Assembly (NCBI RefSeq): GCF_901933205.1
Contig: NC_044572.1
Location: 79,419,465-79,483,464, forward strand
Direction of reading: 5' to 3'
DNA: 64,000 nucleotides
Source: Camarhynchus parvulus
Lineage: Eukaryota > Chordata > Aves > Passeriformes > Thraupidae
The notes under the pieces are model-generated. The model was not told where the DNA came from. It saw nothing but the letters and a program-made list of their open reading frames with translations, and did not search any database. This document shows positions 26,746 through 38,850 of the stretch, one piece after another. The translations under genes were made by a program, and so were the position numbers. The number at the start of each line of letters is the position of its first letter. Position 1 is the stretch's first letter.

Positions 26746-29700
26746 TTTGGGACTTTAGGTATCTCAAATTATTCAATAAAAGCAAATATATAGCAAGGAA
26801 AGGAATTTAATCTACATATATAGTAGGGAACTTGTTTTTTGACACTTTTGACTTCTATGAAACTGAAGACTGATGCTTGCCATTGAAATCAAAGTATAAT
26901 TGTTCCTTTAATCAGGCTGACCCCACTGGAGATCCAATTTTGGATTTTGCCCTAGAATATAAATTCAGTTAATTCAGCTGTTTGTGTGCAGCATACCAAC
27001 CCAGAAATACAACCAAAAAACAACTGATTGAAGAAAATACTATGCTGGTGGTATGACGCCTGTGTCATATTAAATGGGTAAAGAAGGTGTATTTAGGGGG
27101 CTTGGAGCATGGGAGGGTAGGACAGTGTCACCAGTTATAAATGTATGAGCTTGTGCCTGAAAAAGGCAAGAAATGAAGGAATGCATTACTATTATAGCTT
27201 TTTGCCAAACAGAGTGATAGAGAATAATATCAAATGGCCTATTTTACCTGCAAGTAAAACACTTCATTATATTCAGGTTAGTTGCCCAGATTAATTTGAT
27301 TTAGGTAAAGTTGATTGGAAAATAGTATAATACTTCCATTCTTCAGTATTAGATACTATTATGAGGTTCTTGCAGTTCATTTTTTTTTCATGTTATGAAA
27401 CATAAGCATAATCATCAACAAATGTAACTACTGGTATTATAAAATCTAGCTTTAACCCAGATCTTTGGACTGTGTAATACCTTACTCATTTAAACCAGTC
27501 CATTTTACATTGGTAGTAAAAAAATTCATTCAAGTAGGTAATTATAAGGGTAATAGAAAAATCTGGCAGGAAGCAAATGCAGAAAAAAGAACAATGGTTT
27601 CAAACACTGAACAGTTGGCACAAAAAAAGGTTATTGGTGACAGCTAAATACAGAATAGGGACAAAGACAAGCAACTCTTGTTCACTGTGTTCCCACAAAT
27701 AATCTCAGAAGCACAACAGCTTAGCAGGAGCTTCTCAGTACACACAGCAGGATCTAGCTGGTACCAAGAATATGCTGCCCAAGGGTTGTGCAAGGGCATT
27801 GTCAGCCTCCTCCGCTTCCCTGTGAGATGTCCTGAGTGAACCCCAAGGTGGGACACTGAGTCAAAGCTTATGGCAGTCTTGGATGCTGGATAGCATCCTC
27901 TTCCAACAGAAGGAAAGAGCTGGAAAAAGTGTTTCCTTGGTTTTAAATAGATAAAAAGGAAGTAGGAAGTTAAGAGACAGGAGTGCACAAAAGGAACAGT
28001 GCAATGAAAAGAAAGTGAGAGGATTGAGAGAGAGAGATGGGAGAGAATAACATGAGGGGAGAATAAGCAAGCTTTGCCATTTGGTCTGGAATTCAACTCC
28101 GGCTATGCCAATGAATGTCCTTTCCTGACTCTGTGCTAATCAAAGCTGGCAGAATTCTCTGGCAGTCAGATACTGGGGAGCACAAAAGGCCAGAAACATT
28201 TCCTCTTATGTAGGGAAATTCCCTCTCAGAAATGGGAACTAGACATCTTGACAGTGTAACCTAAGCTGCAAATGCAATTTCAGTCAGATGTAGAATGCTG
28301 AGCAATCAATACAGTCAAAAGCTACACTGGACATGGAAAATTACTGGCTATGAGTCAAGTATGATAAATGCATTCATCTGGGAGAGCACCTAGAATTTAC
28401 TATGCCAAAAATGGGTTCTGCAAGCAGTAGTAGGAAAATATTTGACTTCTGTAAAACAGACTCTGAGGGAAAATAGAATGATTTGAGGAAAACTCCGTAA
28501 CATCTGAAAGGTCTGTACTGGAAAGTAGAGATATGTAAGTGTGGAGTAACCTATACCCAAAAGCCATACTGAAAACCTAAAATGTGTGAGAAAGGAATAT
28601 AAGCAATTGTAAAAGAATTGTAGCTTATTATAATTAAGAACACACTGAGAATATGAAAATGCAGAGTAAAGAAAGTGACTGAACACTATCATTTAGTAGT
28701 AATGCAAGAGAATTAGAATTAGAAGTAGCATAAAGAATGAAATAGAGAGAACCAGTAAACTGGTGACAGCAACCAGGAAAAGAAGAATTTCTAATTGGAA
28801 GAAGAAGCAGAGAAAAACAGAACCTAATCACCACAGAAAAAGGCCTAAATGTATAGTATTATGGCTGAAAATAAGGTGTGAGATGCTTGTTCCTTATAGA
28901 AGATAATTATAAGTGAGGGGGGTTTTGAGAGTCAAGAGGCTAAATTGTGTAAGAAAAAGACACACAATGAAAGAGAAAACTAGAACTAAAGTTGTTTATA
29001 ATCCCAACCACATCTGTTGCTGTGGTTTGGGTTTCCACAGGAACACTCTCTTCTCTGTAAGAGCAGAGGTCTTGCTTCTTTTCATTGTCTGTGCTCCTGC
29101 TTATCCTATCTTCTCTGCTTGTGTGCAGTTTTGTGCTGATGCGCTTCTCCATCTGGTGGGAGGTATGTCAAGGAAGTTTTCCTGCGCTAAAATTATTGCT
29201 ATAAATAGCCAAGAATAGTTATTAATCCAGTATAATTGTACTGAAATGCAGCTCAGGAGAAGAGTTTCCAAAAAATCTCAGGTACTGTGAGATGGTCTGG
29301 GTATGGATCTTTTCCATTCTAATGCTAAATCAAATTGCCTTGGCTGATTAAAAAGTGCATGTGGAGAAATTCTGTCTCAGAGGGCTTGGATATATATGAA
29401 AAACATAGGCCACCTTCCTTACTACCTGAAACTAGATGGTGCTGGCAAAATAGGCAAGAAACAGGTACAGAAATTCTGTACAGAAACCTGAGATTCAGTA
29501 CACTGAGAACAGATATAGCCTTTATTAAATATATGCATTATCTGCAAAGTATCTAATGTTTAAAAAAAACCTCAGGTCAACTCTCACTTGCTGTTATGAA
29601 GATTAATTAAATATTCTATACAATGCTTGAGATTTCTTAGATGGCACAATAGTTGTCTGAAGGGAGAGTAAAATGAAAAAAAAACAATATCCCAGAGCCC

Positions 29701-29756
29701 CTATTTTGAGAAAGATGTGGCAGAATAACACCTAGTAAAATAGTTTGATAAAGGAT
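26746..29756. other. Non-coding DNA, nothing recognised
   Basis: The longest open frame (150 codons, minus, 27644-28096) is Ser/Leu/Phe rich with no domain and lies over a purine-rich plus strand that suppresses stops on the minus strand. A GA repeat lies near 28027-28038. Confidence 0.5.
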
Positions 29757-29925
29757 ATCCAGCATGAATTCAGGCAGAAGAGGTCATGCTGAGCTAATCT
29801 GTTTGAGTTCTTTGAAGATACTAGTGGTAAGAAAGATAAGGAAAATTTAGAGGATGTAGCATCCTTACATTTCAAAAAGAATTTGACAGGCTTTCACATC
29901 AGAGATAATTGCCTGTGGAAAAAAA
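29757..29925 (+). mobile_element. Ancient CR1-type LINE reverse-transcriptase fragment
   Basis: Plus-strand frame from 29760 reads QHEFRQKRSC, then a TGA at 29790-29792, then ANLFEFFED at 29793-29819, and on to about 29921 in one frame. This fits the CR1 reverse-transcriptase region Q-H-G-F-R...K-S-C-L-T-N-L-E-F-F-E-D, with later positions matching the segment up to the K-A-F-D block (here degraded to HFKKNLTGF). The preserved frame over about 54 codons with one stop shows true descent. Sequence up to about 30020 may belong to the same copy but is too decayed to claim. The spacing and wording resemble old amniote CR1 lineages rather than the young avian copies elsewhere in the window. Confidence 0.7.
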
Positions 29926-30107
29926 CTCTGGAGGGGAAAATAAATGAAGATGCTGGTAAAAAATTAATTGAAAGTGAGGAAATGCTTTGTGAATTTCAGA
30001 GAGGTTGAATGACATTCTCCTGGTCATTCTATTTTATGAAACTTAGACAATAGGACCAATATGATATTGTTAATTTTTAAAATGGTTGCAGAAAGACAGC
30101 AGAAGTG

Positions 30108-30140
30108 ACTTAGGGTTATTAAACCCTAAGTTTAATAACC
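30108..30140. repeat. Two overlapping, mutually exclusive inverted repeats
   Basis: Hairpin A pairs ACTTAGGGTT (30108-30117) with AACCCTAAGT (30122-30131) around ATTA. Hairpin B pairs GGTTATTAAA (30114-30123) with TTTAATAACC (30131-30140) around CCCTAAG. Both are perfect 10-bp stems that share bases, so only one can form at a time. This is read directly; function is unknown. Confidence 0.85.
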
Positions 30141-30429
30141 AGTTGCTCAAAACTTGAGTCATTGGGATTAAGCTTTGTCAGGAAACTATTTATGTTCACA
30201 CTTAGAAAATCTCCTATTACATGGTCACAACACAATTTTTCACAGCATTTGCCTTCTTTACTGTGTAAAGGGTTTAGTATTCACTTAGCTATTTAGTGAT
30301 TTGTTTTACCTTCTTTCAGCTTCAGGCCCTATTAATTATTACCACTTGCCTTGTGATTTAAGATAGATGTTTTAAATTCCTCATTGGCTTTTCCATGACA
30401 GTTTCTAATAGCACAGACTTTACTACAGG

Positions 30430-30515
30430 GGAAGAATACAGATTCCATCTTTCAGTGATGGGGAGCTGAGGCTCTGAGCAATTACTGACAAAGGTGTCTC
30501 CTTATTTTGCACTGT
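30430..30515 (-). mobile_element. Possible MIR-like SINE fragment
   Basis: GATGGGGAGCTGAGGCTCTG followed by AGCAATTACTGACAAAGG fits the antisense MIR core (gatgaggaaactgaggctcagag...aagtgacttgcccaagg). The match is limited to about 45 bp; the outer limits are guesses. Confidence 0.4.
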
Positions 30516-33500
30516 CATTCTGAGGTTCCTGCAACATGACCTTTTATTGTACTTAATTTATACAGCATTCTGTTTCAAAGGATAATGTGATACAGTTTTT
30601 GAAGTGCATAGTATTAAAATTCTAAAGTTAGAAAGAGCCATAAAATCACTGCTGATAGCAAGCTTTTTTGCATGTTGAGGAGAGAGGAAATGGAAACGTT
30701 GGGTTTTATAAAGTCAATGACACATTTTCTGATTACTGTTTCTCCTGTTATTCCTGCACACTTTGCATAAGTGGTCCCATGGTAATGTGATGTAATCACT
30801 TTCAGTTTCTATAATAAGGGTGTGCTGCTGTTTCTCATTTCCAAAGAAAAACTTATTGGATATAATACCATCATCTTCCTTTCTGAAGTTTAAGCCTGTC
30901 AGGAAGACTGCAGAATTTTTAGCATTATTATGTTGGTTAAAATCTTTCTGCTTAACTTGATTGAACTCTTGTATCTTTCTTGTGATTGTCCCTTCCAACA
31001 AGTCTGTAGACTTTGTCTGATTGGAGTGCAACATCTGGAAGAAAAAAGCATCTCGTGTCTTTAAAGTGAATCTGGTAAACCCAAACTGTGATTTTAATTT
31101 AAGCCCCTTGGAATTCATAGAATAAAAGTGTTGTATCACACTGCTGTTGTTATGTCAGCACAGGATGAGCAGGAAATATAAACATGTAAACCAAAGTGGG
31201 GTTTTTGGTTCTTTAGAAGCTTCATTTCATGTGATTGTAGCTTGTGGTTAACATTGGACTTGGCAGTATAAACAGAGATCATACTTCTCCTTCAAGCTTC
31301 AGAGATTAAGTCATGAATACTTATTCCTTGAATGTCACTTAATTTATGTCTTTTGTTGTAAAATCTTTATCTGTCCAATTTAAAATTTTCTTTGTCTCTG
31401 TATTGAGTGAATTCTGTCACGAGAGAGATTGTTTCCTGCCAAATATAATTTTACTGCAATATATAACAGGCCAAACAAGGCATGACTTTTTTTTCATTTA
31501 TGTGTCATATATATCACCTGACTTATTTAATGCAGAAACTGAATTAATAAATAAACAAAGGAATCAAAAGCCATAAAGCATTATTTTCTGGAAAAAAATT
31601 CTCTAGTAAACATACAACTACTCAGATATATGTTAGAATTATGACTGCTTATATTTATTGTATTCCCTTGCTTTGAGGCACATTTGCTATGGATTTTTCC
31701 CTGGGGCAACCAGTCAGTCTTAAAATTACAAATTGGCAACAATGAACAGACAGAAAGCAATGTATATTTCTGAAATAGACATAAATCATAGGTGTCAATT
31801 GTAGATCTTTGAAAAAAATAAAAACAAATGTAGGGTCATATTGTGAGGAAGAAATAGCAACTTGAAAGCAACTTGAAAGATGGCGTCATATCCAACCTGC
31901 TGTAGTTACTGAATCTACAAAATGTATTGTTTTTACTTCTTCATATGAATCTCAAAACCTTAAGGTGATAATCATGCTTGGGTTCTTGAAGCTGAGTCAT
32001 CAAGAGATCATATTGGGGGCTTGGAAAATTTGGCTGTTTCTATTTTTCTTTAATGTTGAGTTCTGTGCTATCACATAAGTAATGCTAGTATTTTAGAGTG
32101 ATAAAACTCCATGAATGAAAATTGTCAGATCATCATTTTGATGATCAGGCTTGACTGAAGCTTTTTTCAATCAAAAGATGGTGCTGTTAAATAAGCATTT
32201 GTGTTGTAATCATCCAGCTTGAGTCATTACAAGTCTATTTCAGGAATTAGCTTAGTAACAAGTTTTAGGTATGGATTTTGGGATTTGGTTTGGCTTTGTT
32301 GGTTTTGTTTGTCACAAACTGAACAAGGAAGTAAAAGGGAGGGAAGGAGGCAGGGAGGAAAGAAGGAAAAGAGGGAAAGAGAGAACAGAACAAAGAGAAA
32401 GAGAAAAGAAGTGGGGGAGACGGAGAGACAGAAAAGAACTGGAATAATCAGAAGCCTTGGGTCAGTCACTGGTCCTCAGTTTCAATTTTGGAGCGCTTTC
32501 ATTCAGATGTATATAATTTACTCTTTCACACTTTTTTTACATCTTTAAAAAATGATTTTGCCTTACTGAGAAAGATGTATATAAAAAGCAATAATTTCCT
32601 TCCATTGTCATTTTTCCTCTGTAAAAACAAGAGGATATTTTTGCAGATTTCAGACTGCACCTCTGTGCACTGACTCATGTGAAATGACTGTTATATCCTA
32701 TATTCATTCTGGTTTGTACTTCACAATTTATTCAGGTTGTTAAAGTTCTGGAATTCATTGCTAGGCTTCTGGGTCTTCATATTATCACAGGACAAGAGGA
32801 ATGACCTCTATGGGTGAATTCATTTTATTGTTGTTTTCTACATGGGTTGATGATGGCAGCCGATGGGGATGAGACACTAAAGCTTAAACAGTAAAGCTCT
32901 TTTCAAGGATGAAGTAGTAAAAAGTGAGGGTATTTTTCCTTTCTTTATAAATAAGAAAAATGGTTATACCTGATGAGTTTTAAAAGTGGAATTGGTGAGC
33001 TGGAAAACTTCAGTCAGGTGAGAGGGCCTCTTCTCCAGTCAATTTTTGGAGACTGCTTGATGGAGTATGCCCATTTGAATAGAAACTTAGAGTGTAAAAG
33101 GAAGATTTTATTGAGAATGTAATCTTTGCGTTATAAAAGAAACTCTTGAAATTTAGAAGATAATTTGCCTCTAGGGAGCCTTTGGAAAATAAGAGGATTT
33201 TTATTTTTTAATAGAGAAAGTCTTTAGGAATATTAGAAAGGAAGATGACTTTTTCCATCAGTACCAATCTTGATTTTAGAAAATTATTAGCTCTTGCCTG
33301 AGGCAAGAAACCAAATTATTTTGCTGTATTTCAGAAAAATGTAATTACAGTATTTATTTCCAAATACGTTTTTTAGGAAAGAATTTGATTGAACTTTATT
33401 ACTATCACTGCCAAGGGAGAACCAAAACGAAGATTGGTATGAATAGGTGTAGCTGATACTGACCCCTTGCTTAAAGTTCCTGAAGAAATAAAAAGGCTGG

Positions 33501-33758
33501 ATGAGTAGAAAACACCCAGTTGGCTTCAGCATCATTCCAGGGTACACACGAAAAAGGGACTGACCAGGTCTAAAAGACAGTTAAAACCTACCACAACAGT
33601 AATTATTTGGACATATGTGGGTTTTTTTTAATTAATTGAAAACAAAACATTTTGAGGCCAAAATTTCCATCCTTCTTTAGCTAATAAATGTGTTGTTAAA
33701 AGCCTTAATCTGTGAAGGACCTACAGTCATATATACCTTGGAGACAGAAATGAAATTT
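30516..33758. other. Non-coding DNA with a purine tract
   Basis: A 141-codon frame on the minus strand (30714-31139, opening with GTG, first ATG seven codons in) is AT-rich and without a recognisable domain. A perfect 11-bp tandem duplicate GCAACTTGAAA lies at about 31857-31878. The purine tract is listed separately. Confidence 0.5.
32321..32438. repeat. Polypurine (GA-rich) tract
   Basis: About 118 bp in which nearly all plus-strand bases are A or G, with GGGA, GGAA and GAGAAA units. Such tracts can adopt triplex structure; here that is inference only. Confidence 0.9.
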
Positions 33759-34118
33759 CAGAATCACAGTTTCATTTCAGCTGGAAGAGACCTCTAAAGA
33801 TCACACAGTCCAACCCCCTTGCCATGGGCAGGGACATGTTTCAATGATCCAGGTCACTCAAAGCCCCATCCAGCCTGGCCCTAAACTTCCAGGGACAGGC
33901 TATCTACAGCCTCTCTGGACAACCTGTTCCACATAACATATTTTGTGTTCTCGTCTTTAAAGAAAAAAAAAATTTAAATTGTTTATTTTATCTGATCTAA
34001 ATTTACCCTCTTTCAGTTTAAAACTTTTGCCCCTTGTCCTGTCACTACAGATCTAGGTAAAAACCCTCTCTCTATCTTGCTTATAAGCCTCTTATATAGT
34101 GAAGTGGACCTCTGGAGC
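33759..34118 (-). mobile_element. CR1: CR1 LINE 3' fragment, 5'-truncated
   Basis: The whole block matches antisense avian CR1 in order: CAGAATCACAG at the LINE 3' end, then TCCAACCCCCTTGCCATGGG, GGTCACTCAAAGCCCCATCC, CTCTCTGGACAACCTGTTCC, TACCCTCTTTCAGTTTAAAA, CCCCTTGTCCTGTCACTAC and a decaying tail. These correspond to the end of the second open reading frame and the 3' untranslated region. An A-rich patch at 33961-33970 interrupts the match slightly. CR1 copies are nearly always truncated at the 5' side, as here. It encodes nothing. Confidence 0.92.
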
Positions 34119-37100
34119 AAGTAGGAGACAGTAGGATGACAATGGCTCAGAAAAATGAAGCCATCTTGGGCATGAATGTTTGCTAAAGTTAGCAGACATT
34201 GATGCACAACTCAAATGTGCAAGAGGTCATTCAGAAGTAACAAGCAGGACCAGTATGACAAGCTTGCAACTTAATAAAAGTTGCAAATGTGTATTGCTTG
34301 AGCTGAGCTAAAGACTCTGGCTTGTAATCACACACCAGTGCTCCAGCAGAGGCCCTGCTCAGCTTGCCCAATAGATAAGCCCTGTTTAGTTCCATGTCAT
34401 TGCAACCCATTGTTACATGAGCATTCAGGATGTTCAATAAAATTATATCCATGCAACTTTCTTTTCAAAACTTCTAGTCCTTGTTGGAAATGTGTTGTGC
34501 AGGGACACTGCCAGCATTTAAATAAGGAAAGTTTTCTGTTTACTTCAGCCTCAGTGTAGATACTTAAATAGCTGATCTTTAGTTGCATGGAAAACTTTGG
34601 CAGCTGCTGAGTATCAAGATGGCTGAAACCAGTGATTTTTTGTCAGTAGTCAGGAAGAAATAGTTGTTGCAGTAATTTTCCATGCGCAGAGTAGTTCTTG
34701 CAACCAAGGCCAATATTTCAAGAATTTGTCAAAATTTACCTAACTGCTTGCCTTGTCATAGGGCTTTTGTGATGGGAATCAGTTTAGCGTGTTTTATTTT
34801 AGAAATGCTGATCTATTTTTATCTGGTTTTTCAAATGTATGGGAGTTTATTGGCAAAAAGTGAGAAATGTACCAGCAATCCAGGGAACTTGAGAGTTTTC
34901 CTGCTGAGCTTAATATAAGAGCAGTTCTCACTCCACAGGGGCACTCTATTTACTGCTAGCTAATGTCCACATGGTGGGGTTTTTTTCATTTAGTAAAGAA
35001 GATGTTTTTGAAATCTGTTCCAGAGCCCATTAACAATTGCAGGAATGCTTTGGAGCTCAAACCACATGTAAAATATTTACTTAAGTGCTTTTTGAATCTG
35101 AGCCCTACATGCTGTCCCTGAAAATCTGGATTCTGAGTTTACACTTGCAGGTGTTACGAGTGGAGGTTTCAATAATATCTAAAAATAAGTTAATGTTATT
35201 ATTAACAAGTCACACCTGTTACAGGAGCAAGGAGCAAAGACAAGGCTGCTTTGGACCATCTACTGCAATACTGGGTAATCTTACATGAGGAGCCACAGCA
35301 AGGGTCTTAAAATTTAGCAGTCTCAGACTGTAATGTAGTGTTCCTGTGACAGGTCTCAGGCTAATGAACAGCCTGACTACTTCAGTAAGACATCAGTTAC
35401 CTGTCAGTCACAAAGACTTTTTTTTTCTGGTCAGTAAGAAATAATTTCCAGTGTTATGAGTTTGCATTCATGGGGAATTTGTTTAATTGGAGCATCTTGT
35501 GAAAATGAAACAGGAAATTTCCTCCCTGAATGCCTTTCTTAGACACTTTTAGTGTTATATAATAGTGATTTTGAGTTTCATACTGTTAGTTGGCCTTGAG
35601 CCATAGATTTCACTAGTCCTTACCTGAAATACTATTCCTTCGTGGTTATATTTTGATTTCTTTAAATTAAAAAAAAAAACTCCATTTTTCCTTTTGTTTC
35701 CATAAAATAGCTTCAGCATAGGTTGTGAGGGCTCATCTTCCTGGTGGGAAAAAGCTGTAAGATGTAAAGTCACTACATATATTTGTGTAATTAGTCTTTC
35801 CCAAATCCCTTTTAGTTGGAATTATCTCAGCTGTTGCTTGTAATTATAAAATACATATTTTTCAAATACAAATCTAGTGATTTCTCTCTTACACAAGATC
35901 ACATAAATTGCAGGAGCATGGCAGTAATTAACTTGGAGGGGGATAAAATTAGTGAATAGTGTTTTCAACAACATAGTTTCTAATTTGATTTTAAAAGTAT
36001 TGCAAAAGCCTGTGGAACTAGTGCCATGTTTTCTGCTTTCTTGGTACATATGATTGACCTCTAAAGCGATGGGATTAAAAATCTCATGCTTGAAATGTCT
36101 TCCAGTGTGTTGAGAAGCAGTTTCTCACCTCATGACAGGCCACTCCATTGTCTAAAACTCATCTGGGTTCCCAGTAATGGCAACAGACAACATTCTTGGT
36201 GTGTTAATTGTTGAGATGCCAAGTCAGAATACAATTAGAAGTAGTTTAACATACCCTTAAATCCCAATAAAGCAAATTGAAACTATGTGCTCAAATTCTT
36301 TCCTGCAATGAAGACTGAAGGAATAGAGGCAGACTGGATGTTTGGAAGTTTCTCTGATCTGAACAAAACATCACAAAAGCAACTTAAATTCTTCTCTTCT
36401 CTGCAGTTCAGCTATGAGGCTCAGCAATACAAACCCCAGTCCAAAAGTAGCCAGCATTTATTTACCTTTATTTCCCTAGGAGTGGAGGCTCATGGAAAGT
36501 GGCTTCCTGCCTAGCAACTTGTGTTTTTACTCTAGTAATTATATACTGTACCTATTGCCATCTTACCGCAAGGATAACTGATAACTTTGCTTGTGTAAGA
36601 AGTGGTCAAAGTGTTGCTGGTCTGAGAAAGTAATTTCAAGAAAGATACTGCATCTGTACTGTCTGTTGTCTTTCTCAGTTTTTGTGGGGCTGTTCAGATG
36701 CACTTGCTAAGTAAACTGACCACAGCAAGGGGGAATAAATCTATGTATTGGGATTCTTATTTCACATTTTCAGAAATTGCAGTACTTCAGCTGTGACAAC
36801 TGACATGTTGAAGTCATTTTTGTACGTGTGCAACATATATGTGCATGTGTGAAATAACACACAAGCTAGTATGTAATCTGGGAAACTCATACACCAGGCT
36901 AGGATTAGGCATTTCCTCAGTTATTTAGGGCTTGCCACCTAGCAAGAGAATGACAAAAATAATACTCTCTCACCTAATATTTGGTGAAGTGACTTAAGAG
37001 TTTCAATATCCCAAGGTGCAACCTAACACTGAATGATAAGCCTTTTAAACAGAACTTCTTATATATTGATTGTACATTAGAAGTAGTGAATACCAACCAT

Positions 37101-38789
37101 CTTTTCTAAAGGAGAAGTAGATACTTGAGTGAAAAATACTTTGCAAGTGCTGAAACAGAAATAAGATTCTTACTTTTCCCTCTCAGCTTTGAAGATAATG
37201 CTCAAAGTACAATAATTATTTGTGATTTTGCCTTTTTGGTTGCCCCCTAAATTGCAGTCTGTATCTTGGACTCCAGTTGGAAGTCCCCACTCCAGCAGCC
37301 TCCCACATCTATAAGCCTGGGGATGCCAGTTCCTGAGTGTCTGATAGGGGTTAATTTGAGCTAATGTATTTTATGCATTTTAAGAATATCTGGTCTGTTT
37401 GAAATGTGGCACAAGTGAAACTTCTTTGCTTTCTGATCACTTGCTAATTGACTGTCCTTGCAGTTCTCTACCTGAGTGCTTCAAATGTAATGAATGAATA
37501 TTAATGAAAACCTCTAATGAATTTAGATTATGGAATGTGTTTGATCATTAGATTATATCTTTGAAAAACTTCAGTTAGAAGAATGAGAAAGAAATGTCTG
37601 TTGACTCGAAATTATGAATAAGTTTGCATATTTATGAATATTAGGTTGAATGATCTGCGTAAAACTGTTTTTAATTATGCTAGAAGGTCATTGAGGTTTT
37701 CACAAGTTTTATCAACATACTGGTTCAGCTGCAATTGATTTTTAAAGAAAAAAATAACTGATGAATTTCTAAGCATATTAAAAAAGTTGTTGATAATTTA
37801 TATGGTAAACGAACTGGCTCACAAAAGGAAATGAAAATGCTGACTTTGTGCCAATTCCTACCATCTTTATTCACAGTGTCTTATACTTTATTCCACATGA
37901 AAGCCCTAGCTGAGAGAGTTGGACTACTTGCCTAGAAAAGCAATTACCTTGATAAATGAAGATGACAGAGTCTTTTCTTAAATAAACATGAATAATCCTT
38001 CCATCCATTCAGAAAGCTGAACATACAGGTGCCATCTTATCCCGGCATAACAGTTCATTAAAAAACCTCAACCTTTTCATTCACCATTTCAAAGGGATGG
38101 ATTAAGCTACAGTTATTTCCATATTTCTTGCTCTTTATTCCTGGTTTTGATTCAGAGGTAAGTAATAGTTATTACAACAATTCAGGATGAACTTTTTAAT
38201 TTCTGCATAAATGGATCAGTAAAATAGTATTTTAAAATATGATAAGCCTTTGCAAATACTGTTCCAATTAAAGCTTCATGAAATCAGCAGGACTTTTTTT
38301 GGATAATCTCACTGCAGACATTTTGTTCCAAAAAATAATACTCATATTTCATACATGGAAAGAAACTATGTAAAACCAAAATAGGTTACATTCTAGGTGA
38401 AGTGGTACTTTATGTGTATCCTGTTTCTGATTTTTCAAAATCCATCAGACTTCCATATTCTATTAATCAGGTTATTTCTACTGTGTTTCATTGATTAATC
38501 TCTTGGTTTAATTATTAATGAAGGCTTTCCTATTACAGAGAAGAGCATCCAAAGCGCTTATTCTACCAACTCTATGGCATTTTTTTCTTCTCCTAGAGGA
38601 AAGAGAAAGATTAAATGGCAAGATTTTACCCCTTGTATGTTTGTATATGACAAAAGAAAGAAGCCAAATTTTCCAGAGTTTCCAAATTATTTTTTCTTTT
38701 CTCCATATTGTAATATACTGTCTTTGAATAACAGGAATTCTGCCTTGCCAGAATTTGCATGGCCAAATCATACTGGAGCAATTGAGTTT
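34119..38789. other. AT-rich non-coding DNA
   Basis: No gene was recognised. About 36060-36190 resembles an antisense old CR1 (CTTGAAATGTCTTCCAGTG ... TCCATTGTCTAA) but weakly. A stretch at 37460-37800 is dense in TAAT and ATTTGCAT-like motifs. Frames are at most 104 codons. Confidence 0.5.
36085..36170 (-). mobile_element. Weak ancient CR1-like fragment
   Basis: CTTGAAATGTCTTCCAGTG and, further on, CACTCCATTGTCTAA occur in the order seen in antisense old amniote CR1 3' ends ('aaatgtcttcaagtg ... attccattgtctaa'). The intervening sequence is diverged. Tentative. Confidence 0.3.
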
Positions 38790-38850
38790 AAAAAAAAATA
38801 AAAAGAAACCAAACGAAAACAAAACAAAACAAAAGCAAAAAACCCTAACA
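38790..38850. repeat. A-rich tract with (AAAAC) units
   Basis: About 60 bp of A with AAAC and AAAAG units. It could be a decayed poly-A tail of a plus-strand retroposon, but the upstream sequence is not recognisable as one. Confidence 0.85.

Noticed and set aside
27644..28096. 150-codon minus-strand frame
   Set aside because: Low-complexity Ser/Leu/Phe composition caused by a purine-rich plus strand; no domain and another long frame overlaps it.
30111..30130. TTAGGG and CCCTAA as telomere-like sequence
   Set aside because: A single unit in each orientation within a hairpin; no tandem array.
31857..31920. Possible antisense CR1 end (CATATCCAACCTGCTG)
   Set aside because: Only about 20 bp resemble CR1, and the neighbouring sequence does not follow.
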